From: Dyella humicola | GTDB lineage: Bacteria > Pseudomonadota > Gammaproteobacteria > Xanthomonadales > Rhodanobacteraceae | DNA length: 64,000 bases | Assembly: GCF_026283945.1 (NCBI RefSeq) | Contig: NZ_JAPDPC010000001.1 | Span: 186,001-250,000, forward strand | Reading direction: 5' to 3' | Part shown: positions 18,753-28,071 of the stretch, in pieces | How positions within the stretch are numbered: position 1 is the first letter of the stretch | How the letters are laid out: every line of letters starts with the position of its first letter | The notes under the pieces: generated by a model | Told to the model about the DNA's origin: nothing | Seen by the model: the letters and a program-made list of their open reading frames with translations, nothing else | Databases searched by the model: none | Translations under genes and position numbers: made by a program

Positions 18753-19793
18753 ATGAAGATCCAGACCCAGCCTTTGCTTCGCTTTCTCATCACGGCCTCC
18801 GTCGTCGTCCTTGCGCTAGTGCTCGGCCACGCGCTGTGGCGGCACTACCTGTATTCGCCATGGACGCGCGATGGCCGCGTTCGCGCCGAAGTTGCACGTA
18901 TTGCCCCCGACGTTTCAGGTCTGGTCACCCGGGTGGCCGTCGTCGACAACCAGATCGTGAACAAGGGCGATGTGCTCTTCGTCATCGATCCCGAGCGCTT
19001 CCATATCGCGCTGGCGCAGGCCGAAGCCAACCTCGCTGCCGCCAAGGCCAGCGCTCGCGCGGCCGGTGCCAATATCGATGCGGTGTTGGCCAGCGCCTCC
19101 GCGCGTAGGGCCGAGTACGACATGCGCCAGGATCAGGCACGGCGCAGACAGGACCTGGCCGACGTGGTGCCAAAGGAAGAGCGCACCGACGCCCGCTCTG
19201 CCGCCGATACCGCGCGCGCCGTCTGGCAGCAAGCCCAGGCCAGTGGCCACCAGGCCACGGCGTCGCGTGAACAGGCAGAGGCCGCCGTGGTGCAGGCGCA
19301 AGTTGCCGTGGATCGCGCCCAGCTGGATATCGCGCGTACCGAAGTGCGCGCACCGGTGGACGGTTACGTGACCAACCTGGATGTACGCGTGGGCGATTAC
19401 GCCGCCGCTGGCAGTCCGCGCCTGGCCCTGATCGATCGCCACAGCTATTACATCTACGGCTACTTCGAGGAAACCAAGTTGCCGAGCATCCGCGTGGGCG
19501 ATCCCGTCAGCATCCGTCTGCTGAGTGGCGGCACGCGCCTGACGGGCCGCATCACCGGCGTGGCACGGGGCATCACCGATCGTGACAACCCCACCGGCAG
19601 GGATCTGCTGGCCGACGTCAATCCGACCTTCAACTGGGTGCGTCTGGCCCAGCGCGTCCCGGTGCGCATCGACATCGATGAATCCAGCATTCCCGCCGAT
19701 GTCGTGCTGGCAGCCGGCATGACGGCGAGCATCGATGTGCAGCCACGGCGAGTGCTGGATCGGGATAGGAGCCAGGGCAAATCCTCGCCCTAG
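18753..19793 (+). CDS. HlyD-family periplasmic adaptor (AaeA-like)
   Basis: The 346-residue membrane-fusion protein has an N-terminal anchor helix (residues about 8-30), the diagnostic YSPWTRDGRVRA stretch of AaeA/EmrA-like adaptors, a first lipoyl half (VSGLVTRVAVVDNQIV), a long alpha-helical hairpin rich in Ala/Gln/Arg (about 80-195), a second lipoyl half (VRAPVDGYVTNL) and a beta-barrel domain. It should bridge the FUSC pump to an outer-membrane channel encoded elsewhere; no TolC-like gene is present here. It lies 9 bp after the DUF1656 gene. Confidence 0.93.
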   Translation: MKIQTQPLLRFLITASVVVLALVLGHALWRHYLYSPWTRDGRVRAEVARIAPDVSGLVTRVAVVDNQIVNKGDVLFVIDPERFHIALAQAEANLAAAKASARAAGANIDAVLASASARRAEYDMRQDQARRRQDLADVVPKEERTDARSAADTARAVWQQAQASGHQATASREQAEAAVVQAQVAVDRAQLDIARTEVRAPVDGYVTNLDVRVGDYAAAGSPRLALIDRHSYYIYGYFEETKLPSIRVGDPVSIRLLSGGTRLTGRITGVARGITDRDNPTGRDLLADVNPTFNWVRLAQRVPVRIDIDESSIPADVVLAAGMTASIDVQPRRVLDRDRSQGKSSP

Positions 19794-19892
19794 TGAAACG
19801 CCCGGCGCGCGGACCAGGCGTGCCAGGCGTTCTCATCATGCTATCCACCGATGGGCGGCGTGGCGAGGCCAGGCCGTCTGCCAGCCGGCCGA

Positions 19893-20255
19893 TCAGCCCT
19901 CGGAGGGCGCCACATTCATGCAGGTTTCGACGTGGTCGAAGAACCACGAGTCGTCTGTCGGAAAATGCGAGTAGTACTTGGCGATAGTATTTGCACCTAC
20001 TGGCTTGATGTCGACAAGAGCGATGACGGGACTGTTTGCGGTTTCCCGAATTTCAATCGTCGTCCCGCTGTACAGCACGATTCTTTGCAGGCTGAGCGAC
20101 TTTTCCGACCAGGCATTGACGACGCAATCGGCCACTGCTTCGGCGCTGCCAATGCCGGCATAAGTGGCGGTTGGCGCCGAATCACGCAACGACAGCACGT
20201 TGGTACATCCTGTGAGGAGTGTCGCGATAACAGCGCATGCCAAATATTTCTTCAT
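19893..20255 (-). CDS. Small hypothetical lipoprotein
   Basis: The true start is the ATG at 20255, which follows GGAAGAAG and opens a lipoprotein signal MKKYLACAVIATLLTGC; the mature protein begins at Cys 17 and the total is 120 residues. Two further cysteines (VADCVVNAW and VETCMNVAP) may form a disulfide. No known domain is recognised. A much longer in-frame extension upstream lacks the signal at its N-terminus and is not supported. It faces the efflux operon tail to tail. Confidence 0.75.
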   Translation of the reverse strand: MKKYLACAVIATLLTGCTNVLSLRDSAPTATYAGIGSAEAVADCVVNAWSEKSLSLQRIVLYSGTTIEIRETANSPVIALVDIKPVGANTIAKYYSHFPTDDSWFFDHVETCMNVAPSEG

Positions 20256-20406
20256 CGTTACTTCTTCCGTTGGATTCACATTACTACGGCAGGGAAACGC
20301 GGTTATCCCGTTCCACGCCTGACCGTCGATGGGCTGGGTCGAACGATTGTACTTGCGCCGTAGAATATTGCCTTTCAGTCGGCGCATCTTTCTCAGGAAC
20401 GTTCGT

Positions 20407-20493
20407 ATGGGAACCGTGGAGTACATCCCCGGCGAAATCGTGGCGGCATGTTCTGGCGCCGGTGTGGGGCAGCAGAGGGTCGGCCGTGAATGA
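20407..20493 (+). CDS. Possible 28-codon leader ORF
   Basis: An ATG at 20407, with AGGA 8 nt upstream, opens MGTVEYIPGEIVAACSGAG and continues to a TGA at 20491-20493 that overlaps the GTG start of the next gene. The arrangement could couple translation of the small membrane protein. It is too short to support by codon statistics and has no recognised homologue. Confidence 0.3.
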   Translation: MGTVEYIPGEIVAACSGAGVGQQRVGRE

Positions 20494-20689
20494 CAACGCA
20501 AAACCACGCAGCGTGTTCAGTCCCATCGCGCTGTTGGGATTCATCCTCTTCTGTTGCCTGCTTGGCTGGGGTGTGGCCACGCACTCACGGGCGCTTGGCG
20601 TAGGGTTGATGTTTGTCTACGCGGGATGGCTCGTGGTTGGCTCGGGCGCCGTGGTCTGGCGCTGGTGGAGACGGGGCCAACCCGAATAG
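20486..20689 (+). CDS. Small two-helix membrane protein
   Basis: A GTG start at 20486 with GAGGGT upstream gives 67 residues: a short polar N-terminus, two hydrophobic helices (about 12-31 and 36-57) and a positively charged tail RWWRRGQPE, consistent with both ends facing the cytoplasm. No family is recognised. The longer upstream frame from 20237 overlaps the divergent lipoprotein gene and reads as non-coding. Confidence 0.6.
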   Translation: MNDNAKPRSVFSPIALLGFILFCCLLGWGVATHSRALGVGLMFVYAGWLVVGSGAVVWRWWRRGQPE

Positions 20690-20775
20690 ACGGGGCGTCA
20701 TCCGGGCAGACGATCACGCTAGCATGACTGGCGACGTCGCTTGATATGGGGTCCATACACGTCTGGGGAACGCCC

Positions 20776-21705
20776 ATGTTCAAGCTGACCCTCGTTGCCG
20801 CGATCCTGATATTCGCCACTGTCAGCAGTGTTGCCGCGCCGGTTGCACCGCCCCTGGAGCTGGTGGTGCTTGGGTCCGGTGGTCCCGGGGCGACCGGGCG
20901 TGCCGGGGCGGGGTACATCGTGCTGGTCGACGGCGAGCCTCGCATCGTGGTGGATGCTGGGCCCGGGACGTTTGTGCGCCTGGGCGAGGCCAAGCTGTCA
21001 TTGGACAAGATCGATATCGTCTTGCTGACGCATCTGCACATCGATCACACCGGCGAATTGCCTGGGTTGTTCAAAGCGCGAGCGATCTCAGCCGGTGGTC
21101 CGGTCAATCTTCGGGTCTTTGGTCCTACAGGACATCATGGCGAAGGCGACGATGCCACCTTCCCATCCACCAGCCGCTTTATCGATCTGCTATTCGGACC
21201 TGCGGGTGCGTATAGCTACTTGCGCGACTTTGCCGCGCCGATGACGATCAAAGCGACGGATATCGATGCGTCGGCGAATGCCCCGAAGACACCGAAGATC
21301 ATTTATTCAGAGCATGGCCTGGATATCGGCGCGATAGCGGGTCACCATGGCGATGCGCCCGCAGTGATCTATCGCATCGACTATCGCCATCAGAGCATCA
21401 CCTTCAGCGGTGACATCGATGCCAAGGGCATCGACAATCTGGGTCGTATTGCGCAACACACCAACCTGCTGGTGTTCAATTGCGTGGTGCTCGATCCACC
21501 GGGCTCAAGGCCCGTGCTCTATACCTTGCACACCCCGCCCAAGACGATTGGCGTGGTGGCCGCCGACAGCGAAACGAAAAGACTGCTGCTCAGTCATTTG
21601 TCACCCTCGATTGATCAACAGCGTGCCAATGTGGAGGCATCCATCCGTGCGCATTATCAGGGGCCGGTCGTGTTCGCCGAAGATGGCATGCGTTTGCAGC
21701 CTTAG
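20776..21705 (+). CDS. Exported metallo-beta-lactamase-fold hydrolase
   Basis: The ATG at 20776 opens a signal peptide (MFKLTLVAAILIFATVSSVAA), giving 309 residues. The MBL zinc motif HLHIDH lies in LLTHLHIDHTGELPG near residue 86, later ligands are suggested by AGHHGDAP and FSGDID, and the core strand ELVVLGSGG is typical of RNase Z/arylsulfatase-like members. It should be a periplasmic hydrolase binding two metal ions; the substrate is not evident. Confidence 0.88.
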   Translation: MFKLTLVAAILIFATVSSVAAPVAPPLELVVLGSGGPGATGRAGAGYIVLVDGEPRIVVDAGPGTFVRLGEAKLSLDKIDIVLLTHLHIDHTGELPGLFKARAISAGGPVNLRVFGPTGHHGEGDDATFPSTSRFIDLLFGPAGAYSYLRDFAAPMTIKATDIDASANAPKTPKIIYSEHGLDIGAIAGHHGDAPAVIYRIDYRHQSITFSGDIDAKGIDNLGRIAQHTNLLVFNCVVLDPPGSRPVLYTLHTPPKTIGVVAADSETKRLLLSHLSPSIDQQRANVEASIRAHYQGPVVFAEDGMRLQP

Positions 21706-21793
21706 GCGCCTTTCGCTCCGGCGCTGATCCTCGCGCTGGCATTCCAGCGCGAAGACGTCCGTGGCTCGCCATGGTGGGTCAGCCGCTGCTGCC

Positions 21794-23257
21794 TTAGTCG
21801 ATCGTTGCGGCCTGGATGCGTCCCGCCCTGGCTGCCTTGACCATGGCGGCATGGTCGCGGTCGTTTTGGTCGGCGTAGGCCACGGAAAATGATGCGATGG
21901 CGTCGGCGAAGGCATCGCTCTTGCCGAGGTAGGCGGCCAGAAGCACGGCATCTCCTGATCGCGCGTGCGCCCGTGCCAGGGTGTGTGCACACAGTCGGCC
22001 ATAACGACGCAGGTTCGCCGCGCCCATCAGTTCGACCTGCGGCGAGATCTTGGCGTCGCGTAGTTGGCGTATATAGAAATGGCGCTTCGGCCCTTCCGTC
22101 CAGCCAAGGAAAATATCGCTCGCCGATTGCATCAGCCGCTGGCCGGCAACGACGCGTTGCCCCTGGTGCGCATAAGGGTTCCTGCCGACAAACGGGTCGA
22201 TCACCGACTGCCGCGCCTCCTTGAACTGCAGGAACAGGGGGTCGCCGCTACCGGATACGAACAGGATGATGCCGCAGTAGGTGCCCACGCTGCCAACGCC
22301 GACGACCTTGACGGCGGCGTCGACAGACTCAAAGCGCTCCAGCAGGATTCTTCGTTCCGGTTGCAGCGAATCTAAATAGAGCTCGAATGCGCGCGCACGC
22401 ACTTCCGGGCTGATCACGTTTTGCATTTCGGCGTCGTGATAGAGCAAGGGTGGCTCGTCCTGGATCCGTGCAGGAGAGCCGCCAGTCACCGTCAACTTGA
22501 CGAATTCCTTCATGTGAGCGGTGTGCTCCTTCGCCTTGCGCACGTTCTTGCTAGCCAGCTTTTTCATCTGCTCGTCCTGCATGCGGCCGATCACCGCCTC
22601 CAGGTCGATGTGGTCATACCAGGCGTCGAGCAGCGGCATGTCCGCGTACTCGGCCAGGTGGTCACGATACGAGGAGGCGGCCGCCCACGCGATGTCCTGC
22701 GCATCATCAGCCGAGCAGGCATTGGCGCGCGCAGCGACGACTAGGCTGGCGCAGAGCCGCTTCACATCCCATTCCCACGGACCGATGGTGGTCTCGTCGA
22801 AATCGTTGATGTCGAATACCAGCTTGCGTTCGGGCGTGGCAAAGCCGCCAAAGTTCACCAAGTGGCAATCCCCGCAGATCTGCAGATGGATGCCCGTGTT
22901 GGCGGTCGAGGAAAGATCACTGGCCATGATCGCGGCAGCGCCCCGGTAAAAGGCGAAGGGCGAAGCCATCATGCGGCCATAACGGATCGGCACCAGCGAC
23001 TCGACCCGGCCTTTCGATGTTTCGATCAGGATATCGACGGGGTCCCGCCGGGGTTTCGGCGCCCGCCAGCCACCCAGCGACTTTCGTGAGCACTTGTCAC
23101 GTATGGCTCTCGCCATTTCCTGCCTTATTTCCACCGCTTGATGAAAGCTGTCCTGCGACAGGTGCGAACCTTTGCTTGCCGCAGACTTGGGCTTGGCGTC
23201 ACGGGCCTTGTGCTTGGATGCGCGCTTGGCGGTGCGCTGTTCGGGTGCGGCGGACAT
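21794..23257 (-). CDS. DUF2252 family protein
   Basis: The 487-residue protein matches the DUF2252 pattern. A basic, low-complexity N-terminus (about 35 residues) is followed by a kinase-like fold with the ICGDCHLVNFGGF and VFDINDFDET stretches, which resemble the catalytic HxN and metal-binding DFD/E of aminoglycoside-phosphotransferase-type enzymes. The activity of the family is unknown. It is transcribed away from the MHS transporter across a structured 319-bp gap with a terminator, so it probably has its own promoter. Confidence 0.88.
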   Translation of the reverse strand: MSAAPEQRTAKRASKHKARDAKPKSAASKGSHLSQDSFHQAVEIRQEMARAIRDKCSRKSLGGWRAPKPRRDPVDILIETSKGRVESLVPIRYGRMMASPFAFYRGAAAIMASDLSSTANTGIHLQICGDCHLVNFGGFATPERKLVFDINDFDETTIGPWEWDVKRLCASLVVAARANACSADDAQDIAWAAASSYRDHLAEYADMPLLDAWYDHIDLEAVIGRMQDEQMKKLASKNVRKAKEHTAHMKEFVKLTVTGGSPARIQDEPPLLYHDAEMQNVISPEVRARAFELYLDSLQPERRILLERFESVDAAVKVVGVGSVGTYCGIILFVSGSGDPLFLQFKEARQSVIDPFVGRNPYAHQGQRVVAGQRLMQSASDIFLGWTEGPKRHFYIRQLRDAKISPQVELMGAANLRRYGRLCAHTLARAHARSGDAVLLAAYLGKSDAFADAIASFSVAYADQNDRDHAAMVKAARAGRIQAATID

Positions 23258-23576
23258 GCGTGCCCCCTCGTCGGAAAAGAGCGTGGGTCGAAACGGGCTG
23301 GCCTACTGACCAGTGCTCCATTTGACACCTGGGCCAGGTAAAGAAAAACCGTAGAACTACGGTGAATCGCACGAAGTCGTGAAAACGCAGCCTCTCGGCG
23401 AAAGGCCCGACGCGCTGGCTGCGTCTCGGGTTTTGACCAGAGGCGCCTCGTCGCTCTCCTTGATCCGTAAGTGATGCCGTCTCTCACGGCGCGCACGCCC
23501 TCGATGGGCGATAAGCAAGAGTGCATCTGGCTGCTGGCTGAGTGCCACCGGGTCCCGCTGACCATTTCGTGGCAAG
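23258..23576. other. Structured 319-bp intergenic region; candidate small RNA on the minus strand
   Basis: No convincing gene. Read on the minus strand it holds a 10-bp palindrome GAGGCGCCTC (23440-23449), an 8-bp stem ACGCAGCC/GGCTGCGT (23417-23424 with 23385-23392), a stem CACGA/TCGTG (23370-23381), and then a terminator hairpin at 23341-23363. The stacked stems before a terminator suggest a structured 3' end or a small RNA. A 72-codon TTG-start ORF runs through it (23357-23575) but ends inside the terminator and has no known family. No clear promoter was found. Confidence 0.4.
23341..23363 (-). terminator. Intrinsic terminator downstream of the MHS transporter
   Basis: On the minus strand ACCGTAG-TT-CTACGGT (23363 to 23348) is followed directly by TTTTTCTT. 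The short tight stem and U-tract are canonical. It lies about 215 nt after the transporter stop and 84 nt before the DUF2252 start. Confidence 0.85.
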
Positions 23577-24914
23577 TCAGTCGCGTGTTGCCAGTGCGCG
23601 ATTGACCCTCAAAGCCACCAGTGTGCAGGCCACGCCGGAGAGAAGATAGGCGCTGACGGCGACCAGGCCGAATCGGGTCGACAAGCCGAGCGCCACCAAA
23701 GGTGCGAAGGCTGCGCCGATCAACCAGGCGAAGTCGGTGGTCAATGCTGCGCCGGTATAGCGAAAGCGGGACTCGAAATTGGATGTAACGCTGCCGGCGG
23801 CCTGGCCGTACGACAGCCCAAGCAAGGCGAATCCCACGATGATGAAGGTGTTCTGCGCGTGACGATCGCCGCCCAGCAGCCAGGGTGCAAACAGCGCAAA
23901 GATGCCGATCAGCGCGGCGGCCATTCCAAGTGTAGTGCGGCGGCCGATGCGGTCGGCGATGAGTCCGGATGCGATCACCCCAAGAATGCAGGCCACGCCG
24001 CCGACGATCTGCACGACCAGTACGGCGTCGATCGATTGCGTCGTGCCCAGCGAAATCCAGGACAGCGGAAAAATCGAGACCAGGTGGAAGAGCGCGTAGC
24101 TGGCCAGTGCGGCAAAGGCGCCAAGGAAAATATTGCCACCCTGTGCGCGCAGCATGTCGAACATGCCGATGGGTTCGAGCTCGCGCTCTTCCATCAATCG
24201 CGTGTATTCCTCCGTGACGACGAGTCGCAGCCGGGCAAACAAAGCGACCACGTTGATCGCGAACGCGACGAAGAACGGATAGCGCCATCCCCAGTCGATG
24301 AAGTCGTCGTGGTCGAGGTTGGCATGCAGGAACAGGAACAGGGCGCTCGCGACCATGAAGCCGATGGGCGCGCTCAACTGCCCAAGCATGGCGTACCAGC
24401 CGCGCCGTTGCGGCGGCGTATTGAGTGCGAGCAGGGATGGCAGCCCGTCCCACGAACCACCGAGCGCAATGCCTTGAAGGATGCGGAACAGGATCAGCAA
24501 GGCAATTGCCCACGCGCCAATGTCCTTATAGCTGGGCAGGAAGGCGATGCCTGCGGTTGCGCTGCCAAGCAGGAACAATGCGATCGTGAGCTTGGTGCCA
24601 CGACTCCACCGGCGCTGGAAAAGCATGAACACAGCGGTGCCCAGCGGCCGCGCGATGAAGGCCAGTGAAAATATCGTGAAGGCATACAGCATGCCGTTCA
24701 ACTGCGTTTCGAACGGAAACAGGACGGTCGGAAAGACCAGCACGCAGGAGATGCCGAACACGAAGAAGTCAAAGTATTCCGACGTTCGGCCAATAACCAC
24801 GCCAATGGCGATTTCGCCCGGCGCGACCTTCGCGTGAGTCTGCAAGCGCCGGATTTCCTCGGCCGTGGTGCCGCCGGGCGGGCGATGATCTTCCTGCATG
24901 GTGCTTGACATCAT
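23577..24914 (-). CDS. MFS transporter of the metabolite:H+ symporter (MHS) type
   Basis: The 445-residue protein has 12 predicted membrane helices with the MHS signature region SEYFDFFVFG after helix 1, the loop RPLGTAVFMLFQRRWSRG and the repeat ADRIGRRTTLG in the second half. Family members take up organic acids or osmolytes such as alpha-ketoglutarate, shikimate or proline/betaine with protons. The substrate is unknown. Possible starts at 24914, 24911 and 24899 all lack a strong ribosome site. It is divergent from the cyo operon. Confidence 0.9.
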   Translation of the reverse strand: MMSSTMQEDHRPPGGTTAEEIRRLQTHAKVAPGEIAIGVVIGRTSEYFDFFVFGISCVLVFPTVLFPFETQLNGMLYAFTIFSLAFIARPLGTAVFMLFQRRWSRGTKLTIALFLLGSATAGIAFLPSYKDIGAWAIALLILFRILQGIALGGSWDGLPSLLALNTPPQRRGWYAMLGQLSAPIGFMVASALFLFLHANLDHDDFIDWGWRYPFFVAFAINVVALFARLRLVVTEEYTRLMEERELEPIGMFDMLRAQGGNIFLGAFAALASYALFHLVSIFPLSWISLGTTQSIDAVLVVQIVGGVACILGVIASGLIADRIGRRTTLGMAAALIGIFALFAPWLLGGDRHAQNTFIIVGFALLGLSYGQAAGSVTSNFESRFRYTGAALTTDFAWLIGAAFAPLVALGLSTRFGLVAVSAYLLSGVACTLVALRVNRALATRD

Positions 24915-25056
24915 CGTTACTCAGAATGAGGGAGGATGTGGCCGCCGCAGTATGGCACCGCCGCGCCTCACAGCGTTATTGGAAAGTGGCCTGTTCCGGT
25001 ATCGCGCCGATTGGCGTACCGTTTTCAACCATCCTTTGTCGGTTGCGTCGTCGGTT

Positions 25057-26031
25057 ATGTCCATGAAGGCTCTCCGCGGACTGCTGCTACCTATCGCTAC
25101 CTTGCTCACGGGCTGTAGCACCGTGCTCATGTCGCCGTCCGGCGACCTCGCGCTGCAGCAACGCAACCTGATCATCATCTCGACACTGCTCATGATGATC
25201 ATCATCGTGCCGGTGATCGCGCTCACGCTGCTGTTTGCATGGCACTACCGGGCGTCCAACAAAAAAGCCACTTACGATCCGGAATGGTCTCATTCCACCA
25301 TGCTCGAGCTGCTGATCTGGTCGGCTCCGCTGCTGATCATCATCGCGCTCGGTGCGGTGACCTGGGTCAGTACGCACAAGCTTGACCCGTTCCGTCCACT
25401 CGAACGCCTGTCGTACGGCCGTCCAGTTCCAGCGGGTGTCGAACCGTTGACGGTCGAGGTCGTAGCGCTCGATTGGAAGTGGCTATTCATATACCCCGAG
25501 CAAGGCATTGCCACCGTGAACGAACTTGCCGCGCCAGTGGATCGTCCGATCCAGTTCAAGATTACGGCGTCGACGGTGATGAACTCGTTCTTCATTCCGG
25601 CCCTGGCCGGCCAGATCTACGCGATGCCCGGCATGGAAACCAAGCTGCAGGCGGTGATCAACAAACCCGGTGCGTTTCAAGGCTTCTCGGCCAATTACAG
25701 CGGCGAGGGTTTTTCAGGCATGCACTTTCTCTTCCACGGCGTGAGCGAGGAAGGGTTCGCCCAGTGGGTTCAGCGTGCGAAAGCCGACGGCGGTTCCCTG
25801 GATCGTGAAGCCTATGTGAAGCTCGCCGAGCCAAGCCAGAATGATCCCGTACGTCGTTACGCAGCGGTAGAGCCAGGTCTTTTCCTGGCGATCGTCACCC
25901 GCTGCGTGCAACCCGATAGTCCCTCGTGCATGAAGCCCATGAAGGTGCAGGCTGCGGGCAACGAGGGTGCCTCTCGCGCTGACCAAGAACCGGAAGGCGT
26001 GAAAGCCATCACCATGGCCCATCCCAAGTGA
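25057..26031 (+). CDS. cyoA: Cytochrome bo3 ubiquinol oxidase subunit II
   Basis: The ATG at 25057 (or 25063) places the lipoprotein signal with lipobox LLTGC at the N-terminus; the longer upstream frame would hide it. The 324-residue protein has two helices (about 32-55 and 78-98) and a periplasmic cupredoxin domain. The binuclear CuA ligands are absent: the segment after MPGMETKL has no cysteine pair. That distinguishes a quinol oxidase from a cytochrome c oxidase. It starts the operon cyoA-B-C-D-surf1. The distal tail (about 60 residues) is longer than a minimal CyoA and contains two cysteines. Confidence 0.95.
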   Translation: MSMKALRGLLLPIATLLTGCSTVLMSPSGDLALQQRNLIIISTLLMMIIIVPVIALTLLFAWHYRASNKKATYDPEWSHSTMLELLIWSAPLLIIIALGAVTWVSTHKLDPFRPLERLSYGRPVPAGVEPLTVEVVALDWKWLFIYPEQGIATVNELAAPVDRPIQFKITASTVMNSFFIPALAGQIYAMPGMETKLQAVINKPGAFQGFSANYSGEGFSGMHFLFHGVSEEGFAQWVQRAKADGGSLDREAYVKLAEPSQNDPVRRYAAVEPGLFLAIVTRCVQPDSPSCMKPMKVQAAGNEGASRADQEPEGVKAITMAHPK

Positions 26032-26067
26032 TCCCACTGACCGTCTAATCGCGCTGCGGTGTCCAAG

Positions 26068-28071
26068 ATGTCTGACCATCTCGACCTTACCAAGCTGATC
26101 TTCGGTCGCCTCACCTTGCAGGAGCTGCCGCTGCATGTGCCGATCGTGCTGGGGACGTTCGTCGTAGTGATGCTCGGCGCCATCGCCTTGATTGGCGTGA
26201 TCACCTATTACCGCTTGTGGGGCTACCTGTGGCGGGAGTGGTTCACCAGCATCGACCACAAGAAGATCGGGATCATGTACATGATCCTGGGCATCGTAAT
26301 GCTGCTGCGTGGTTTCTCGGACGCGATCATGATGCGTGCGCAGCAAGCTATCGCCTTCGGTGATTCAGCGGGCTATCTGCCGCCCGAGCATTACGACCAG
26401 ATCTTCACGGCGCATGGGGTGATCATGATCTTCTTCGTTGCCATGCCGATGGTGACGGGCATGATGAATTTCGTCATGCCGCTGCAGATCGGCGCGCGCG
26501 ATGTGGCGTTCCCCTTTCTCAACAACTTCAGTTTCTGGATGACCGTCGCCGGTGCGATGCTGGTGATGTCATCGTTGTTCATCGGCGAATTCGCCCGTAC
26601 CGGCTGGCTGGCCTATCCACCGCTGTCCGATATCGCGTCGAGTCCTGATGCGGGCGTGGATTACTACATCTGGTCCTTGCAGATTGCGGGCATCGGCACC
26701 TTGCTTTCGGGCATCAACCTGCTGGTAACCATCATCAAGATGCGTGCGCCTGGCATGACATTGATGAAGATGCCGATCTTCACCTGGACGGCGCTGTGCA
26801 CCAATGTGCTGATTGTCGCCGCCTTCCCGGTGCTGACGGCCGTGTTGGCCATGCTGGCGCTGGATCGCTACGTAGGCACCAACTTCTTCACTACCGAGCT
26901 TGGCGGCAACGCCATGATGTACGTGAACTTGATCTGGATCTGGGGCCATCCCGAGGTCTACATCCTGGTGTTGCCTGCGTTTGGCATTTTCTCCGAAGTG
27001 ACCTCCACCTTCAGTCGCAAGCCGCTGTTCGGTTACGCGTCGATGGTGTACGCCACGGTCGTGATAACGGTGTTGTCCTACTTGGTATGGCTGCATCATT
27101 TCTTCACCATGGGCTCGGGTGCCAGCGTCAATTCGTTCTTCGGCATCACCACGATGATCATCTCGATTCCCACGGGAGCAAAGATCTTCAACTGGCTGTT
27201 CACCATGTATCGCGGCCGCGTGGTGTTCGAAGTACCGATGCTATGGACGGTGGCCTTCATGGTCACGTTCGTGATTGGCGGCATGACCGGTGTGATGCTG
27301 GCGGTACCACCGGCAGATTTCTCACTGCACAACAGCCTGTTCCTGGTCGCGCACTTCCACAATGTGATCATCGGCGGCGTGATATTCGGGCTGTTCGCGG
27401 GAATCAACTATTGGTTCCCGAAAGCGTTCGGCTACAAGCTCGATCCGTTCTGGGGCAAGTGCTCGTTCTGGTTCTGGGTGGTGGGTTTCTATTTCGCCTT
27501 CTTCCCGCTGTACTGGCTTGGTTTCATGGGCGTGACGCGCCGGCTTAGCCACTTCGACGATCCTTCGTTGCAGATCTGGTTCCAGATCGCCGCGTTCGGT
27601 GCCTTCCTGATCCTTCTCGGCATCTTCAGCATGCTGATGCAGTTCTGGGTCAGCTTCCGCCGTCGCCATGAGTTGCGCGATGTCACGGGCGATCCCTGGG
27701 GCGGACGCACGCTGGAATGGTCGACGTCGTCACCGCCGCCACAATACAACTTCGCGTTCACCCCGCAGGTGCATCAGGGCGATGCGTGGTGGCAGATGAA
27801 GCAGCACCACTATCAGCGGCCGACAGATGGCTTCCTGCCCATCCATATGCCGTTGAACACATCGGCCGGCATCATTCTCGGCGGCCTTAGTTTCGTGTTT
27901 GGCTTCGCAATGATCTGGTACATGTGGCCACTGGCGGCCGTGTCCTTCGTGGCGCTGCTGGCGGTGGCCATCGGCCACACCTTCAACTACCACCGCGACT
28001 ACTACATACCGGCCGACGAAGTGCACCGCGTCGAAGCATCCCGCTCAGAGCTGCTGGCCAACCATGTCTGA
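26068..28071 (+). CDS. cyoB: Cytochrome bo3 ubiquinol oxidase subunit I
   Basis: The catalytic subunit that reduces oxygen to water and pumps protons. The low-spin heme ligand lies in [11 protein letters not shown], the CuB/heme region in [15 protein letters not shown] (His and cross-linked Tyr) and VWLHHFF (two CuB His), and heme ligands in [12 protein letters not shown]. The quinone-site residues [16 protein letters not shown] are present, confirming a quinol oxidase. The length of about 667 residues matches E. coli CyoB. An in-frame GTG at 26059 is an alternative start; neither start has a clear ribosome site. Overlaps cyoC by 8 bp. Confidence 0.97.
   Translation: MSDHLDLTKLIFGRLTLQELPLHVPIVLGTFVVVMLGAIALIGVITYYRLWGYLWREWFTSIDHKKIGIMYMILGIVMLLRGFSDAIMMRAQQAIAFGDSAGYLPPEHYDQIFTAHGVIMIFFVAMPMVTGMMNFVMPLQIGARDVAFPFLNNFSFWMTVAGAMLVMSSLFIGEFARTGWLAYPPLSDIASSPDAGVDYYIWSLQIAGIGTLLSGINLLVTIIKMRAPGMTLMKMPIFTWTALCTNVLIVAAFPVLTAVLAMLALDRYVGTNFFTTELGGNAMMYVNLIWIWGHPEVYILVLPAFGIFSEVTSTFSRKPLFGYASMVYATVVITVLSYLVWLHHFFTMGSGASVNSFFGITTMIISIPTGAKIFNWLFTMYRGRVVFEVPMLWTVAFMVTFVIGGMTGVMLAVPPADFSLHNSLFLVAHFHNVIIGGVIFGLFAGINYWFPKAFGYKLDPFWGKCSFWFWVVGFYFAFFPLYWLGFMGVTRRLSHFDDPSLQIWFQIAAFGAFLILLGIFSMLMQFWVSFRRRHELRDVTGDPWGGRTLEWSTSSPPPQYNFAFTPQVHQGDAWWQMKQHHYQRPTDGFLPIHMPLNTSAGIILGGLSFVFGFAMIWYMWPLAAVSFVALLAVAIGHTFNYHRDYYIPADEVHRVEASRSELLANHV

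Noticed and set aside
23125-24513. 462-codon minus-strand ORF across the MHS transporter and DUF2252 starts
   Set aside because: Same strand but a different frame from two recognised genes, Arg/His-rich, and it reads through an intrinsic terminator.
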